Part shown: piece after piece, positions 42,700-53,523 of the stretch
Numbering within the stretch: position 1 is the stretch's first letter
Layout of the letters: every line of letters starts with the position of its first letter
Assembly (NCBI GenBank): GCA_029953675.1
Contig: JAMWBK010000012.1
Location: 1,091,868 to 1,155,867, forward strand
From: Rhodosorus marinus
Taxonomy: Eukaryota > Rhodophyta > Stylonematophyceae > Stylonematales > Stylonemataceae
Direction of reading: 5' to 3'
DNA length: 64,000 nucleotides
Notes under the pieces: model-generated
Seen by the model: only the letters and a program-made list of their open reading frames with translations
Told to the model about the DNA's origin: nothing
Databases searched by the model: none
Translations under genes and position numbers: made by a program

Positions 42700-44490
42700 T
42701 ACTGGACTTTACTGGACTTTACTGGACTGGACTTTACTAGCATAGCCTGAAGCGCTACGCAAGGCGTGAAGATGAACTAATAACTAGGGAGGGAAGCATG
42801 CAACCCCAGGCGCCGATGGCGCGCCTCGGAAAGCATGTCGCTGGAATATCGCCTAAGGGAGACACTTAAACGCCTCAAGAGCGCCAAATATTCAGTAGGA
42901 TGCTCAGCAAAACATTTCCGCAACCACTCTAAACCCGACTTATCCACGTGACCAAAGCTTTCCACAATGAATGGCTGGAACCGGTGAGAGCGACCCTCAG
43001 CGCAAGGCAGACTGGCCATGCTCTCAGCATACCGTCGTTCCTTAACTCTTCGAAGGGCTGAAGCCGCGGCCCCCCGGCGGCGGGCGGCTGCGGTGAGGTG
43101 GGCGCTGGCCACGGGGCAGGTAATCGCAAGGTCCACATATGTTGAGCGTCTGGCAGCAGCGTCGGAGACGAGGAGATCGGCTATACAACGGGGCGGTGCA
43201 GAGTCCGAGATGGATCTGGGCAGTTCCGACTCAACCTCAACCGTATGCCCTATCCGAGTCAAAGATTCGCTGAGGATGTACTTGAGGCGAGTGTGACGCC
43301 TCGTACGGAGACCTCGCAACAGTCCGCAGAAACCCAGGAAGTGGTAGCCACAAGCGTCAATCCGGCTCTCACATCCCTGACAGAAAGACGGCCGATTAGA
43401 GTGCCACGGAGCCTGTGGCAAACCGAGATAGATCCGTGCGGCAGAACGGAACTGGAAAGCATCGAGACGATGACTCAATGACGACGGTAGAGTGGTTAAC
43501 CACAAGTGCGAGAGGTGGCCTCCCATGCCGCGGAGACGAGCGGCAGTGGTAGGCGGCGTGAGAGGAGAATTGAGCATGACTGTGTGAGCGGCACTGTGTT
43601 GGCCCCAGGTGAGGCTATGTTGAATCACATCAGTGCGGGAGCTCCACAATCGGCTCAAACCCGGGTAGTCTGCAACAGGGGACCCGGGGATAGCCTCTCC
43701 GTCATCGGCAAGAACTCGGTCGAGGGGACAATCATCAATCGCTTCAGCTCGTCCCCATAACAGCTCCCTCCAGGAACGAAAGCGGGACCGATTTGCGTCC
43801 GGCACGGCGTTGCACCTCCTGAACGCGTGTTGAAGACCATCATAAATTGTCAAAAGCGGGGGCGGCAGGGTCACTGGATCCTCGTTGGTCAAAGCTCGAG
43901 CCAAGAGGCAGGCACTTCGCATCCGGAAGGTCACCAACGTTCGCAGCGCGGTAGCCCAGGAGGCAACCGCCGCTGGCGAGCATACCAGCCCACGGTCTGC
44001 GACGCCGAATCCCCCTAATCGCAACGGTAGAGCGATCTGTGCACGAATAAAGTCCCTGTCGGGAGCAGCTTCAAGATCGAGGGGCTCATCCAAGAGCGTT
44101 CCCCAGTGTTGCAGGGTCATTTCGTCGGCTTTAGCCGCGATCCACGAGCCCCAAGCTGGAGGCAGGCTGCGCAACCAGTAGTTGAGTCTGGGACCGGCAC
44201 AAAAGCGGGAAAGCAAGCAGGCCGATTGCAGCATGCTGTCGGGTAGGTGCTGAATGGCGTCGGTGAGTTGCTTGTGCCGTGCCAAAACTCGCTCGCAGGA
44301 TGCTTGGACAAAGTTGTCAGTCCCCAATCCGACGCCGTGGTGTTCGAACCCTTCACGTTCGCTGATTAGTCGCAGAGTGGGTGGCAGAGAGGTCAGCGAC
44401 ACGTCCCTCGGGGGGAGAAAGCGACATTTTTCTGTTTCCACAGTCAAACCGACGCGACGTGCAACGTGCAACGCCGTGCAAGCGGCCTTT
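42700..44490 (-). mobile_element. Family B array, member 1
   Basis: Starts (plus) with several AGTAAAGTCC-type tail units (GGACTTTACT repeated, 42713-42737). The coding part 42777-44498 is open for 573 codons and covers the segment after the RT catalytic box, the thumb, the zinc motif (CQGCESRIDACGYHFLGFC) and the endonuclease (D-x14-D in RCIADLLVSDAAARRSTYVDLAIT). The 5' truncation removes most of the RT. Confidence 0.92.
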
Positions 44491-44593
44491 ACTAGCATAG
44501 CCTGAAGCGCTACGCAAGGCGTGAAGATGAACTAATAACTAGGGAGGGAAGCATGCAACCCCAGGCGCCGATGGCGCGCCTCGGAAAGCAGGA
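44491..44593 (-). mobile_element. Family B array, member 2 (about 100 bp)
   Basis: A 3'-end-only B copy (TTTACTAGCATAGCC to GGCGCGCCTCGGAAAGCA on plus), truncated 5' after about 100 bases. It sits head to tail between members 1 and 3. Confidence 0.9.
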
Positions 44594-47570
44594 CTTTACT
44601 AGCATAGCCTGAAGCGCTACGCAAGGCGTGAAGATGAACTAATAACTAGGGAGGGAAGCATGCAACCCCAGGCGCCGATGGCGCGCCTCGGAAAGCATGT
44701 CGCTGGAATATCGCAAAGGGAGACACTTAAACGCCTCAAGAGCGCCAAATATTCAGTAGGATGCTCAGCAAAACATTTCCGCAACCACTCTAAACCCGAC
44801 TTATCCACGTGACCAAAGCTTTCCACAATGAATGGCTGGAACCGGTGAGAGCGACCCTCAGCGCGAGGAAGACTGGCCATGCTCTCAGCATACCGTCGTT
44901 CCTTAACTCTTCGAAGGGCTGAAGCCGCGGCCCCCCGGCGGCGGGCGGCTGCGGTGAGGTGGGCGCTGGCCACGGGGCAGGTAATCGCAAGGTCCACATA
45001 TGTTGAGCGTCTGGCAGCAGCGTCGGAGACGAGGAGATCGGCTACACAACGGGGCGGTGCAGAGTCCGAGATGGATCTGGGCAGTTCCGACTCAACCTCA
45101 ACCGTATGCCCTATCCGAGTCAAAAATTCGCTGAGGATGTACTTGAGGCGAGTGTGACGCCTCGTACGGAGACCTCGCAACAGTCCGCAGGAACCCAGGA
45201 AGTGGTAGCCACAAGCGTCAATCCGGCTCTCACATCCCTGACAGAAAGACGGCCGATTAGAGTGCCACGGAGCCTGTGGCAAACCGAGATAGATCCGTGC
45301 GGCAGAACGGAACTGGAAAGCATCGAGACGATGACTCAATGACGACGGTAGAGTGGTTAACCACAAGTGCGAGAGGTGGCCTCCCATGCCGCGGAGACGA
45401 GCGGCAGTGGTAGGCGGCGTGAGAGGAGAATTGAGCATGACTGTGTGAGCGGCACTGTGTTGGCCCCAGGTGAGGCTATGTTGAATCACATCAGTGCGGG
45501 AGCTCCACAATCGGCTCAAACCCGGGTAGTCTGCAACAGAGGACCCGGGGATAGCCTCTCCGTCATCGGCAAGAACTCGGTCGAGGGGAGAATCCTCAAT
45601 CGCTTCAGCTCGTCCCCATAACAGCTCCCTCCAGGAACGAAAGCGGGACCGATTTGCGTCCGCCACGGCGTTGCACCTCCTGAACGCGTGTTGAAGACCA
45701 TCATAAATTGTCAAAAGCGGGGGCGGCAGGGTCGCTGGATCCTCGTTGGTCAAAGCTCGAGCCAAGAGGCAGGCACTTCGCATCTGGAAGGTCACCAACG
45801 TTCGCAGCGCGGTAGCCCAGGAGGCAACCGCCGCTGGCGAGCATACCAGCCCACGGTCTGCGACGCCGAATCCCCCTAATCGCAACGGTAGAGCGATCTG
45901 TGCACGAATCAAGTCCCTGTCGGGAGCAGCTTCAAGATCGAGGGGCTCATCCAGGAGCGTTCCCCAGTGTTGCAGGGTCATTTCGTCGGCTTTAGCCGCG
46001 ATCCACGAGCCCCAAGCTGGAGGCAGGCTGCGCAACCAGTAGTTGAGTCTGGGACCGGCACAAAAGCGGGAAAGCAAGCAGGCCGATTGCAGCATGCTGT
46101 CGGGTAGGTGCTGAATGGCGTCGGTGAGTTGCTTGTGCCGTGCCAAAACTCGCTCGCAGGATGCTTGGACAAAGTTGTCAGTCCCCAATCCGACGCCGTG
46201 GTGTTCGAACCCTTCACGTTCGCTGATTAGTCGCAGAGTGGGTGGCAGAGAGGTCAGCGACACGTCCCTCGGGGGGAGAAAGCGACATTTTTCTGTTTCC
46301 ACAGTCAAACCGACGCGACGTGCAATCGCTTCGATCGCGGTCAGTCCCCTAGCCAGGGTGTCAGGGGTGCCCAGCAATGTTACGTCATCGTGGTACGCGC
46401 AGATTCGAAGATCCGAGACCTCAGTCGAAAGACGTAAAAGTACGAGCTGTAGGGCACAGGCATGAAGAAGAGGTCCGCAAGGGTCGCCTTGTTGGACGCC
46501 AGTATGTGCTTGAAAAACAGTGCCCTCCGTTGTCAAGTAGGGGAGGCTCTCCCCTCCGTAAATACCCGATAGAAACGGCCACGCCTCCGGAAACACACGT
46601 CGGAGCACCTCTAGCGCATGCGTCCGCGACACGCTGTTGAATGCGTTCCGGAAATCAACCACCAAGACTCCCCACTCCGGCCTACTGGCGCGTTCTAGCT
46701 CGATCCCATGGGTGATCAGTTCACAACCCCCAGAAAATCCCACCCCTACTTGCAAGGGCGCCATAAAAGCTGTGACGCGCTGGCGAAGGCGCTGGCATAG
46801 CCACCTCCCGGCTAACTTCCGTAGGCTCTCCACCATCCCGATCGGCCGGAGACGCGGGTGGGCCGGCTGGTGGTCAGGTTTCGTGAGCAAGCAAAGCTGT
46901 GCCTGCCGGAGATGTTCCTATGGCGCAGACGCACCCGATACGCCCTGGAACAACTTGTTAAGGATCCTCAGAGGCGCGCTCTTGCCAGGCTGGCTCAGGG
47001 CCTGCAATAGCTCTGTTCTTAGTCCGGAGGGTCCGGGACAGCGTCCCCGACGCGAGGTACGAAGCAAATCCTCCAGGTCAGACTCACTGAGCGTCAGATC
47101 GATGCGAAACCTGGCCAACTCCGGACGGTCCAAGAATGCCTCGAATTCAGGGGACAAATCCACGTCGGACTCAGGGAACAAAGACGACACCGTCTGGGCG
47201 AGACTATCATCGTAGGGAAGGACAGGCGCCTGGCCCTCCAAAACCCGCGCCGCTCGACTTAAATCGCCCACTGCTACCAATTTCTGTACTCGAGCCGGCA
47301 CGGGCGACACTGTGCCATGCCGAGTCCGACGGGCGGATGGTGCTGACGACGCCAAATAGCTGCGCTGTAGTACTTCGAAGTCTCCCTTCAAGAACAGGGC
47401 CAGTCGGTCTCGTACTCGCCATCTGCGCTCCGATGTGTGAATGGGGGCCAGAATCAGGCGCGGCATGACCCCCAGAAAAACCCAAATGACTGTGTCCCGA
47501 ATGTTGCGAGCCAGGCTCGTGAAGATGAAATCGAGAATGGTTCCAGCTACTAGAAGGTCTCCACGAGGAA
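44594..47570 (-). mobile_element. Family B array, member 3, longest B copy
   Basis: About 2.98 kb. It holds most of ORF2 and a short 5' segment of B (47467-47570). No ORF1 is present, so the copy is either 5'-truncated or B lacks an ORF1; the window gives no longer copy. Confidence 0.9.
44617..47466 (-). pseudogene. Family B ORF2, one stop and one frameshift
   Basis: One frame runs from at least 47466 to 44617 (about 950 codons), broken by an in-frame TAG at 46918-46920, between the GPSGLR block and LTKPDHQPAHPRLRPIG. A one-base deletion near 44710 changes the last residues from the usual LHASLPSY end. RT: CPGPSGLRTELL, VDFRNAFNSVSR, TGVQQGDPCGPLLHAC, AYHDDVTLLG with YHDD as the catalytic box. 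Zinc motif: CQGCESRIDACGYHFLGSC. Endonuclease: RCVADLLVSDAAARRSTYVDLAIT, with D-x14-D as in families A and C. A near-intact element that is dead or nearly so. Confidence 0.92.
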
Positions 47571-48718
47571 GGACTTTACTGGACTTTACTGGACTTTACT
47601 AGCGGACTTACTAGCGGACTTTACTGGACTTTACTAGCATAGCCTGAAGCGCTACGCAAGGCGTGAAGATGAACTAATAACTAGGGAGGGAAGCATGCAA
47701 CCCCAGGCGCCGATGGCGCGCCTCGGAAAGCATGTCGCTGGAATATCGCCAAAGGGAGACACTTAAACGCCTCAAGAGCGCCAAATATTCAGTAGGATGC
47801 TCAGCAAAACATTTCCGCAACCACTCTAAACCCAACTTATCGACATGACCAAAGCTTTCCACAATGAACGGCTGGAACCGGTGAGAGCGACCCTCAGCGC
47901 AAGGCAGACTGGCCATGCTCTCAGCATACCGTCGTTCCTTAACTCTTCGAAGGGCTGAAGCCGCGGCCCCCCGGCGGCGGGCGGCTGCGGTGAGGTGGGC
48001 GCTGGCCACGGGGCAGGTAATCGCAAGGTCCACATATGTTGAGCGTCTGGCAGCAGCGTCGGAGACGAGGAGATCGGCTATACAACGGGGCGGTGCAGAG
48101 TCCGAGATGGATCTGGGCAGTTCCGACTCAACCTCAACCGTATGCCCTATCCGAGTCAAAAATTCGCTGAGGATGTACTTGAGGCGAGTGTGACGCCTCG
48201 TACGGAGACCTCGCAACAGTCCGCAGGAACCCAGGAAGTGGTAGCCACAAGCGTCAATCCGGCTCTCACATCCCTGACAGAAAGACGGCCGATTAGAGTG
48301 CCACGGAGCCTGTGGCAAACCGAGATAGATCCGTGCGGCAGAACGGAACTGGAAAGCATCGAGACGATGACTCAATGACGACGGTAGAGTGGTTAACCAC
48401 AAAAGCGAGAGGTGGCCTCCCATGCCGCGGAGACGAGCGGCAGTGGTAGGCGGCGTGAGAGGAGAATTGAGCATGACTGTGTGAGCGGCACTATGTTGGC
48501 CCCAGGTGAGGCTATGTTGAATCACATCAGTGCGCGAGCTCCACAATCGGCTCAAACCTGGGTAGTCTGCAACAGGGGACCCGGGGCTAGCCTCTCCGTC
48601 ATCGGCAAGAACTCGGTCGAGGGGAGAATCCTCAATCGCTTCAGCTCGTCCCCATAACAGCTCCCTCCAGGAACGAAAACGGGACCGATTTGCGTCCGGC
48701 ACGGCGTTGCGCCGGCGG
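47571..48718 (-). mobile_element. Family B array, member 4
   Basis: Begins (plus) with five or more tail units (GGACTTTACTGG / CTAGC variants, 47571-47636). The open frame 47674-48702 (342 codons) holds the zinc motif and endonuclease. It is 5'-truncated at about 48715. Confidence 0.92.
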
Positions 48719-48771
48719 AGGGGCTACGCAAGGCGTGAAGATGAACTAATAACTAGGGAGGGAAGTATCTG
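48719..48771 (-). mobile_element. Family B array, member 5 (about 50 bp)
   Basis: A scrap of the B 3' UTR (CTACGCAAGGCGTGAAGATG, AACTAGGGAGGGAAG on plus) lacking the tail. Confidence 0.75.
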
Positions 48772-49122
48772 TAGTGGACTTTACTAGCATAGCCTGAAGC
48801 GCTACGCAAGGTGTGAAGATGAACTAATAACTAGGGAGGGAAGCATGCAACCCCAGGCGCCGATGGCGCGCCTCGGAAAGCATGTCGCTGGAATATCGCC
48901 AAAGGGAGACACTTAAACGCCTCAAGAGCGCCAAATATTCAGTAGGATGCTCGGCAAAACATTTCCGCAACCACTCTAAACCCGACTTATCCACGTGACC
49001 AAAGCTTTCCACAATGAATGGCTGGAACCCGTGAGAGCGACCCTCAGCGCAAGGCAGACTGGCCATGCTCTCAGCATACCGTCGTTCCTTAACTCTTCGA
49101 AGGGCTGAAGCCGCGGCCCCCC
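48772..49122 (-). mobile_element. Family B array, member 6
   Basis: B 3' end of about 350 bp (GGACTTTACTAGCATAGCC on plus at its start), 5'-truncated at the CCCCCCC run that precedes a perfect hairpin. Confidence 0.88.
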
Positions 49123-49123
49123 C

Positions 49124-49172
49124 GTTATTGCACATCCCGATGGACTCTTGCTCCATCGGGATGTGCAATAAC
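49124..49172. repeat. Perfect hairpin, 21-bp stem
   Basis: The arms 49124-49144 and 49152-49172 are exact reverse complements around a 7-base loop. It marks the exact boundary between the B array and C sequence. Confidence 0.93.
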
Positions 49173-50700
49173 TATTAAGATCAAAAGGGTGTTGCACCTC
49201 CAGAGATTTTGGCACAGCCCGAGCATAATTTTGCATAGCCGGACATTGCTGGAAGGTGGAGACGTCACACACTACGCAGAAGCATTCCCAGTCATCGGGA
49301 CCAGCAGCACACGGACAACGTACGCTCAGCGCACTGTCCAAAATACTCCAGCTCCAGAATCAGAGGCTCAACTCCGACCAGCAGGACGCCCGGGCTCACA
49401 GACCCAGCAGGCAGCGCTGCGACAGCTGCACACCACAGTGGGAGGGTCCTCCTGGGGACCTGAAACCAAACCGATCCTTGCCACCCTTCGAAACGTCCCC
49501 CCCCCCCCAAGGCAGGATGATGTGGCACCTTCGGAATTCACCACCGTCCTCTGGCGCGCGCTGGGAATCACAGCCTCTCACATCGCGCATGTGGACTTCA
49601 TGTTACACACGCAAGCTTGCTCTGCCATCCGGATGCAGTGTGCAAAGCGCTATCGCCCGAGGCGTTTTCAGAACAGGGATCTTTGGATCTTTCACACTGA
49701 GACATCCTGACCGGCAAGTGACTCTCCACACAGGACAGGGATTGGAGGCTGACAACCTGCTGGGCTACAACGAAAGGCAAAGGATCGCCCCAGAGGAGAT
49801 CCCAGCCCAGACGCTGCAACGGGCCATACAACAGATCATCAGGATTCGCGCGAGGTTCGGAAAGAGACGTCTGTCGTTCTCTACTCTCGCAGCCATCCAT
49901 GAAACGCTGGTAGAGCGTCTACGAGCGTTACGAGGCCTGCAACATCCACCAGCGGTCGCCTGGGAGAGTGTGGAACTTAGTCTGGGGTACACGATCGCAC
50001 CGATGTACGGTGTGTGAACAACCACACGACTTCAAAGGGATCCAGCGTTTGCATCATTGTCGCACATCATCAGGTATGCGAACTAAGCGTCACGATGAGC
50101 TAAAAACGGAGTTGAGTCGATGGTTGCATCTGTGGAATTTCACAGACTTGCAAGTGGAACCGCAGGGGTTCTTTAGGTAATCAGGGATACGCCCTGACAT
50201 AGTAGGGAGACACCCAACAAGTGGACACGTGTACGTGTTGGACGTGATGGTGACGTCACCACTGCAGCGACAACACTTGCGACAGACCAGCTGGAAGAGT
50301 GGGTATGCGGCAGAGAAAGCAGAACATAGCAAAGTGGCACATTATGCGGAAGCAATCTCGAATGAGGGGGAGAGAGCTGATTTTAGCACAATTTGTGGTC
50401 GAAACCTATGGGCGACCTGACCAGAAGGGCTGGAGTTCCTTCGAAAAGCCACGGCACATCTCCATGATCGGGAGTCGCATTTATCGCCGGTGAGAGAACA
50501 ATTGAATCGTATCCTATAGCAACACAACGCACAGTTGGTACAACACGCGATTGACAAAGACCGGGCAGACCTGTCGATACTCCCACTAGCTAGAAGTTAG
50601 ATGAGACCCCTGGACAGGGGGTCTATAAGTGAGTTTAGAGCGAAGATAGAGTAGTGGTATTTCGCTACGGTAGTTAGCTGCCGAATGAAGGGTATGGGGT
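49173..50700 (+). mobile_element. Family C copy: ORF1 joined to endonuclease, RT deleted
   Basis: ORF1 (about 49265-49960) is recognisable from HYAEAFPVIG through QAALRQLHTTVGGSSWGP and WRALGITASHIAHVDF to TLAAIHETLVERLRALRG, with a frameshift near 49700. At about 49975 it jumps to the endonuclease region (KGIQRLHHC, then RPDIV...YVLDVMVTSPLQ at about 50193-50266, with a stop codon between). The whole RT is missing. The 3' UTR (50585-50682) has AGCTGCC and leads into GGGTATGGGGTTACC, a degenerate telomere-like unit. Confidence 0.85.
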
Positions 50701-51043
50701 TACCACCACCGTTCCTAAAAGCTCTACGAACAAAGTTCTCCGATTTAACGACTGTCGCTATCCATGACGATATTACGATCGTGGGACCGCTGCAGGGACT
50801 GAAGCAAGACCTAGCCTGGAGCCGAACTATGCTCCCATCTCTAGGGGCCCGCCTACTACTCAACAAATGCACGCTCTACGGCCGAGCCTTGACGACGGCG
50901 CGAGTCATCAATCGCGAGATACCTGGCATACATGTCACCCGAGAAGGTGTGACTATCCATTCGATCCGGATAGGAAACCGGGAATATATCGAGCACGAGT
51001 GCCGTGCGCTTCAAAATAAGCACGAAAAGCTCATCAAGGAAAT

Positions 51044-51620
51044 AGCACAGCTACCGCAACATGAACTTAACGCACAGGTCGCATTGTTCAGGTACTGCGC
51101 GGAAACGCGGCTAGATTACCTGCTACGATGCCTAGCCTACTCGTTCGGCCGCAGTCTGGCACGGGAGGGGGACACCATGACGAGATATAATCTGGAAACC
51201 TTGCTCGGAGGCCTCGCTACCTGTGGCATGGAGGACGAGGAGCACCTGGGACACATGTGGGAACAGATTGCGCTGACTTTGCCGGTGGGGGGGATTAGGG
51301 TTCGCTACTAGACGGCGTATCCAACCGATCGCTTACTACTCGGCTTGGACAAATACCTTTCGAAGCAATACAGGCGACTGGCCTTACATTACTGAGCTGC
51401 AGAGGCAGGTCTATACAGATAGAACTCCGGCTACGAACACCGCGACACGACTACAATGGTCCACAGAACACCTTGCAGACCAGATAAAATCATCTGCTCG
51501 AGCGATGCGACGCAGGCTGCGGCCCGAAACTCTGCCGCGGATCAGAAGACTGGCCACCCTGCAGCAGACGAGGGAAAACCCCCGAGGAGACGCCCCAGAA
51601 GACTGTGGCGATTGGAATAA
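51044..51620 (+). repeat. Direct repeat Y, copy 1
   Basis: Nearly identical to 51953-52545. It encodes the thumb region (ELNAQVALFRYCAETRLDYLLRCLAYSFGR) and then loses frame at a shared frameshift after IRVRY. Confidence 0.9.
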
Positions 51621-51636
51621 TGGTTCTACACAACAA

Positions 51637-51950
51637 ACTTGATGAGCTTTTCGTGCTTATTTTGAAGCGCACGGCACTCGTGCTCGATATATTCCCGGTT
51701 TCCTATCGGGATCGAATGGATAGTCACGCCTTCTCGGGTGACATGTATGCCAGGTATCTCGCGATTGATGACTCGCGCCGTCGTCAAGGGCTCCGATCGA
51801 GCTCAGCTTTTTCGACTCCAACGTCGGCAGTTCGCGCAGCCAGACTCCCGATCAAGAGCCCGCCGCGGACCTGATTCGAGCGCGATGTTCGCCAGAGATG
51901 GGCGGATTGTTAACCAGGCGTTTGGAACGCTGAATGGCGTGCCTCCCGAG
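51637..51950 (-). repeat. Inverted segment between direct repeats
   Basis: 51637-51805 is the reverse complement of about 50883-51040, and 51806-51950 is the reverse complement of about 52546-52705. The structure therefore reads X Y (X' Z') Y Z, where primes mark inversion. Confidence 0.85.
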
Positions 51951-51952
51951 AG

Positions 51953-52545
51953 AGATAGCACAGCTACCGCAACATGAACTTAACGCACAGGTCGCATTGT
52001 TCAGGTACTGCGCGGAAACGCGGCTAGATTACCTGCTACGATGCCTAGCCTACTCGTTCGGCCGCAGTCTGGCACGGGAGGGGGACACCATGACGAGATA
52101 TAATCTGGAAACCTTGCTCGGAGGCCTCGCTACCTGTGGCATGGAGGACGAGGAGCACCTGGGACACATGTGGGAACAGATTGCGCTGACTTTGCCGGTG
52201 GGGGGGATTAGGGTTCGCTACTAGACGGCGTATCCAACCGATCGCTTACTACTCGGCTTGGACAAATACCTTTCGAAGCAATACAGGCGACTGGCCTTAC
52301 ATTACTGAGCTGCAGAGGCAGGTCTATACAGATAGAACTCCGGCTACGAACACCGCGACACGACTACAATGGTCCACAGAACACCTTGCAGACCAGATAA
52401 AATCATCTGCTCGAGCGATGCGACGCAGGCTGCGGCCCGAAACTCTGCCGCGGATCAGAAGACTGGCCACCCTGCAGCAGACGAGGGAAAACCCCCGAGG
52501 CGACGCTCCAGAAGACTGGCGATTGGAATAATGGTTCTACACAAC
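51953..52545 (+). repeat. Direct repeat Y, copy 2
   Basis: Partner of 51044-51620 with only a few differences near its 3' end. Confidence 0.9.
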
Positions 52546-52682
52546 AAACTCTCTCTCGGGAGGCACACCATTCAGCATTCCAACGCATTGTTAACAATCC
52601 GCGCATCTCTGGCGAACATCGCTCTCGAATCAGGTCGGCGGCGGGCTCTGGATCGGGAGTCTGGCTGCGCGAACTGCCGACG

Positions 52683-53399
52683 TTGGAGCCGAAGAAGCTG
52701 AGCTCGATCGAAATGCAGGTGAATATCCGACAACTACTGGGGCTACCGATTCCAGGGCTGCGAACTACGGAAAAATGTACTCGATGCCGTGGTAAACACG
52801 GCATCGCCTCAAATGGAGTACAACGCTTTCATCATTGCCCCACGTCGACTGGGCTGTGGCAACGTAGGCATGACGAGATATGCACGGAGATCGCAAGGTG
52901 GCTGAACCGGTGGAACTTTGTGGACATCGAGCAGGAGCCAGAGAAGTACTTTGAAAATTACGGGCTACGGCCAGACATCATTGCTACGCATCCGAGGACA
53001 TTTCAACGGTATGCGCTGGACGTGACGGTTGTGTCTCCTTTGCAAGGGAAGTATCTGAGGCGTAGTCAGGATGAGAGTGGATATGCAGCAAGATGTGCGG
53101 AGAGGTGGAAGAAAGTGCACTACAAGGAGGCGATGACGATAGAACACCCGGATGACAAGTTCATCCCAATTGCAATAGAAACATTTGGGCGGACTGGACC
53201 GATGGCACAGGAGTTTCTGCGGGACAGCTGCAAGCATTTGTTGCACCGGAGCCTAGATCTGAGCGATTTAAGATCGCAGATAAACCGGCAACTTTGGCGA
53301 GGTAATGCGGAGATAGCGCTAGGCGCTTTGCGCGTAGACCAGTTGGAGAATCCACTGGTGCCTGTTTTTTCTTTAGAACGTAGGATGAGACCCCGGTAG
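52683..53399 (+). CDS. Family C zinc/endonuclease domain (C-terminal ORF2 fragment)
   Basis: This 238-codon open frame is the cleanest copy of the C endonuclease. A CCHC-type motif starts with C32-x2-C35 and ends in FHHC; RRHDEIC follows. The restriction-like core is RPDII with D98 and YALDVTVVSP with D113, again x14 apart, then a basic helix. The first Met is internal to ORF2, so this is a fragment of a polyprotein and not an independent gene. Stop at 53397-53399, followed by the 3' UTR and telomere-like units. Confidence 0.85.
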   Translation: MEPKKLSSIEMQVNIRQLLGLPIPGLRTTEKCTRCRGKHGIASNGVQRFHHCPTSTGLWQRRHDEICTEIARWLNRWNFVDIEQEPEKYFENYGLRPDIIATHPRTFQRYALDVTVVSPLQGKYLRRSQDESGYAARCAERWKKVHYKEAMTIEHPDDKFIPIAIETFGRTGPMAQEFLRDSCKHLLHRSLDLSDLRSQINRQLWRGNAEIALGALRVDQLENPLVPVFSLERRMRPR

Positions 53400-53479
53400 C
53401 GGGGTTGGAGTAAGCATTCCCCTAGATAGCGATAGAAGTAGTGTTACGCTGCAGCAGGCAGCTGCCCAGTAAAGTTTAC

Positions 53480-53523
53480 GGTTACGTTAGTCTGACGTTA
53501 GTCTGGGGAGTCTGGGGTTACGA
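53480..53523 (+). repeat. Interstitial telomere-like units
   Basis: GGTTACGTTAGTCTG is followed by ACGTTAGTCTGGGG, AGTCTGGGGTTACG. These are two to three partial units of the terminal array, lying exactly between the 3' end of one C copy and the 5' end of the next. Confidence 0.92.

Larger units (their letters stand above)
50701..53479 (+). mobile_element. Family C copy, internally rearranged
   Basis: A 5'-truncated C copy that begins in the RT just before the catalytic box (AIHDDITIVG at about 50757-50786) and ends with the full C 3' UTR (GGCAGCTGCC at 53457-53466). Its middle is rearranged: a segment (51044-51620) is repeated directly at 51953-52545, and the piece between them (51637-51950) is an inversion of two other segments (see next features). 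Confidence 0.88.
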
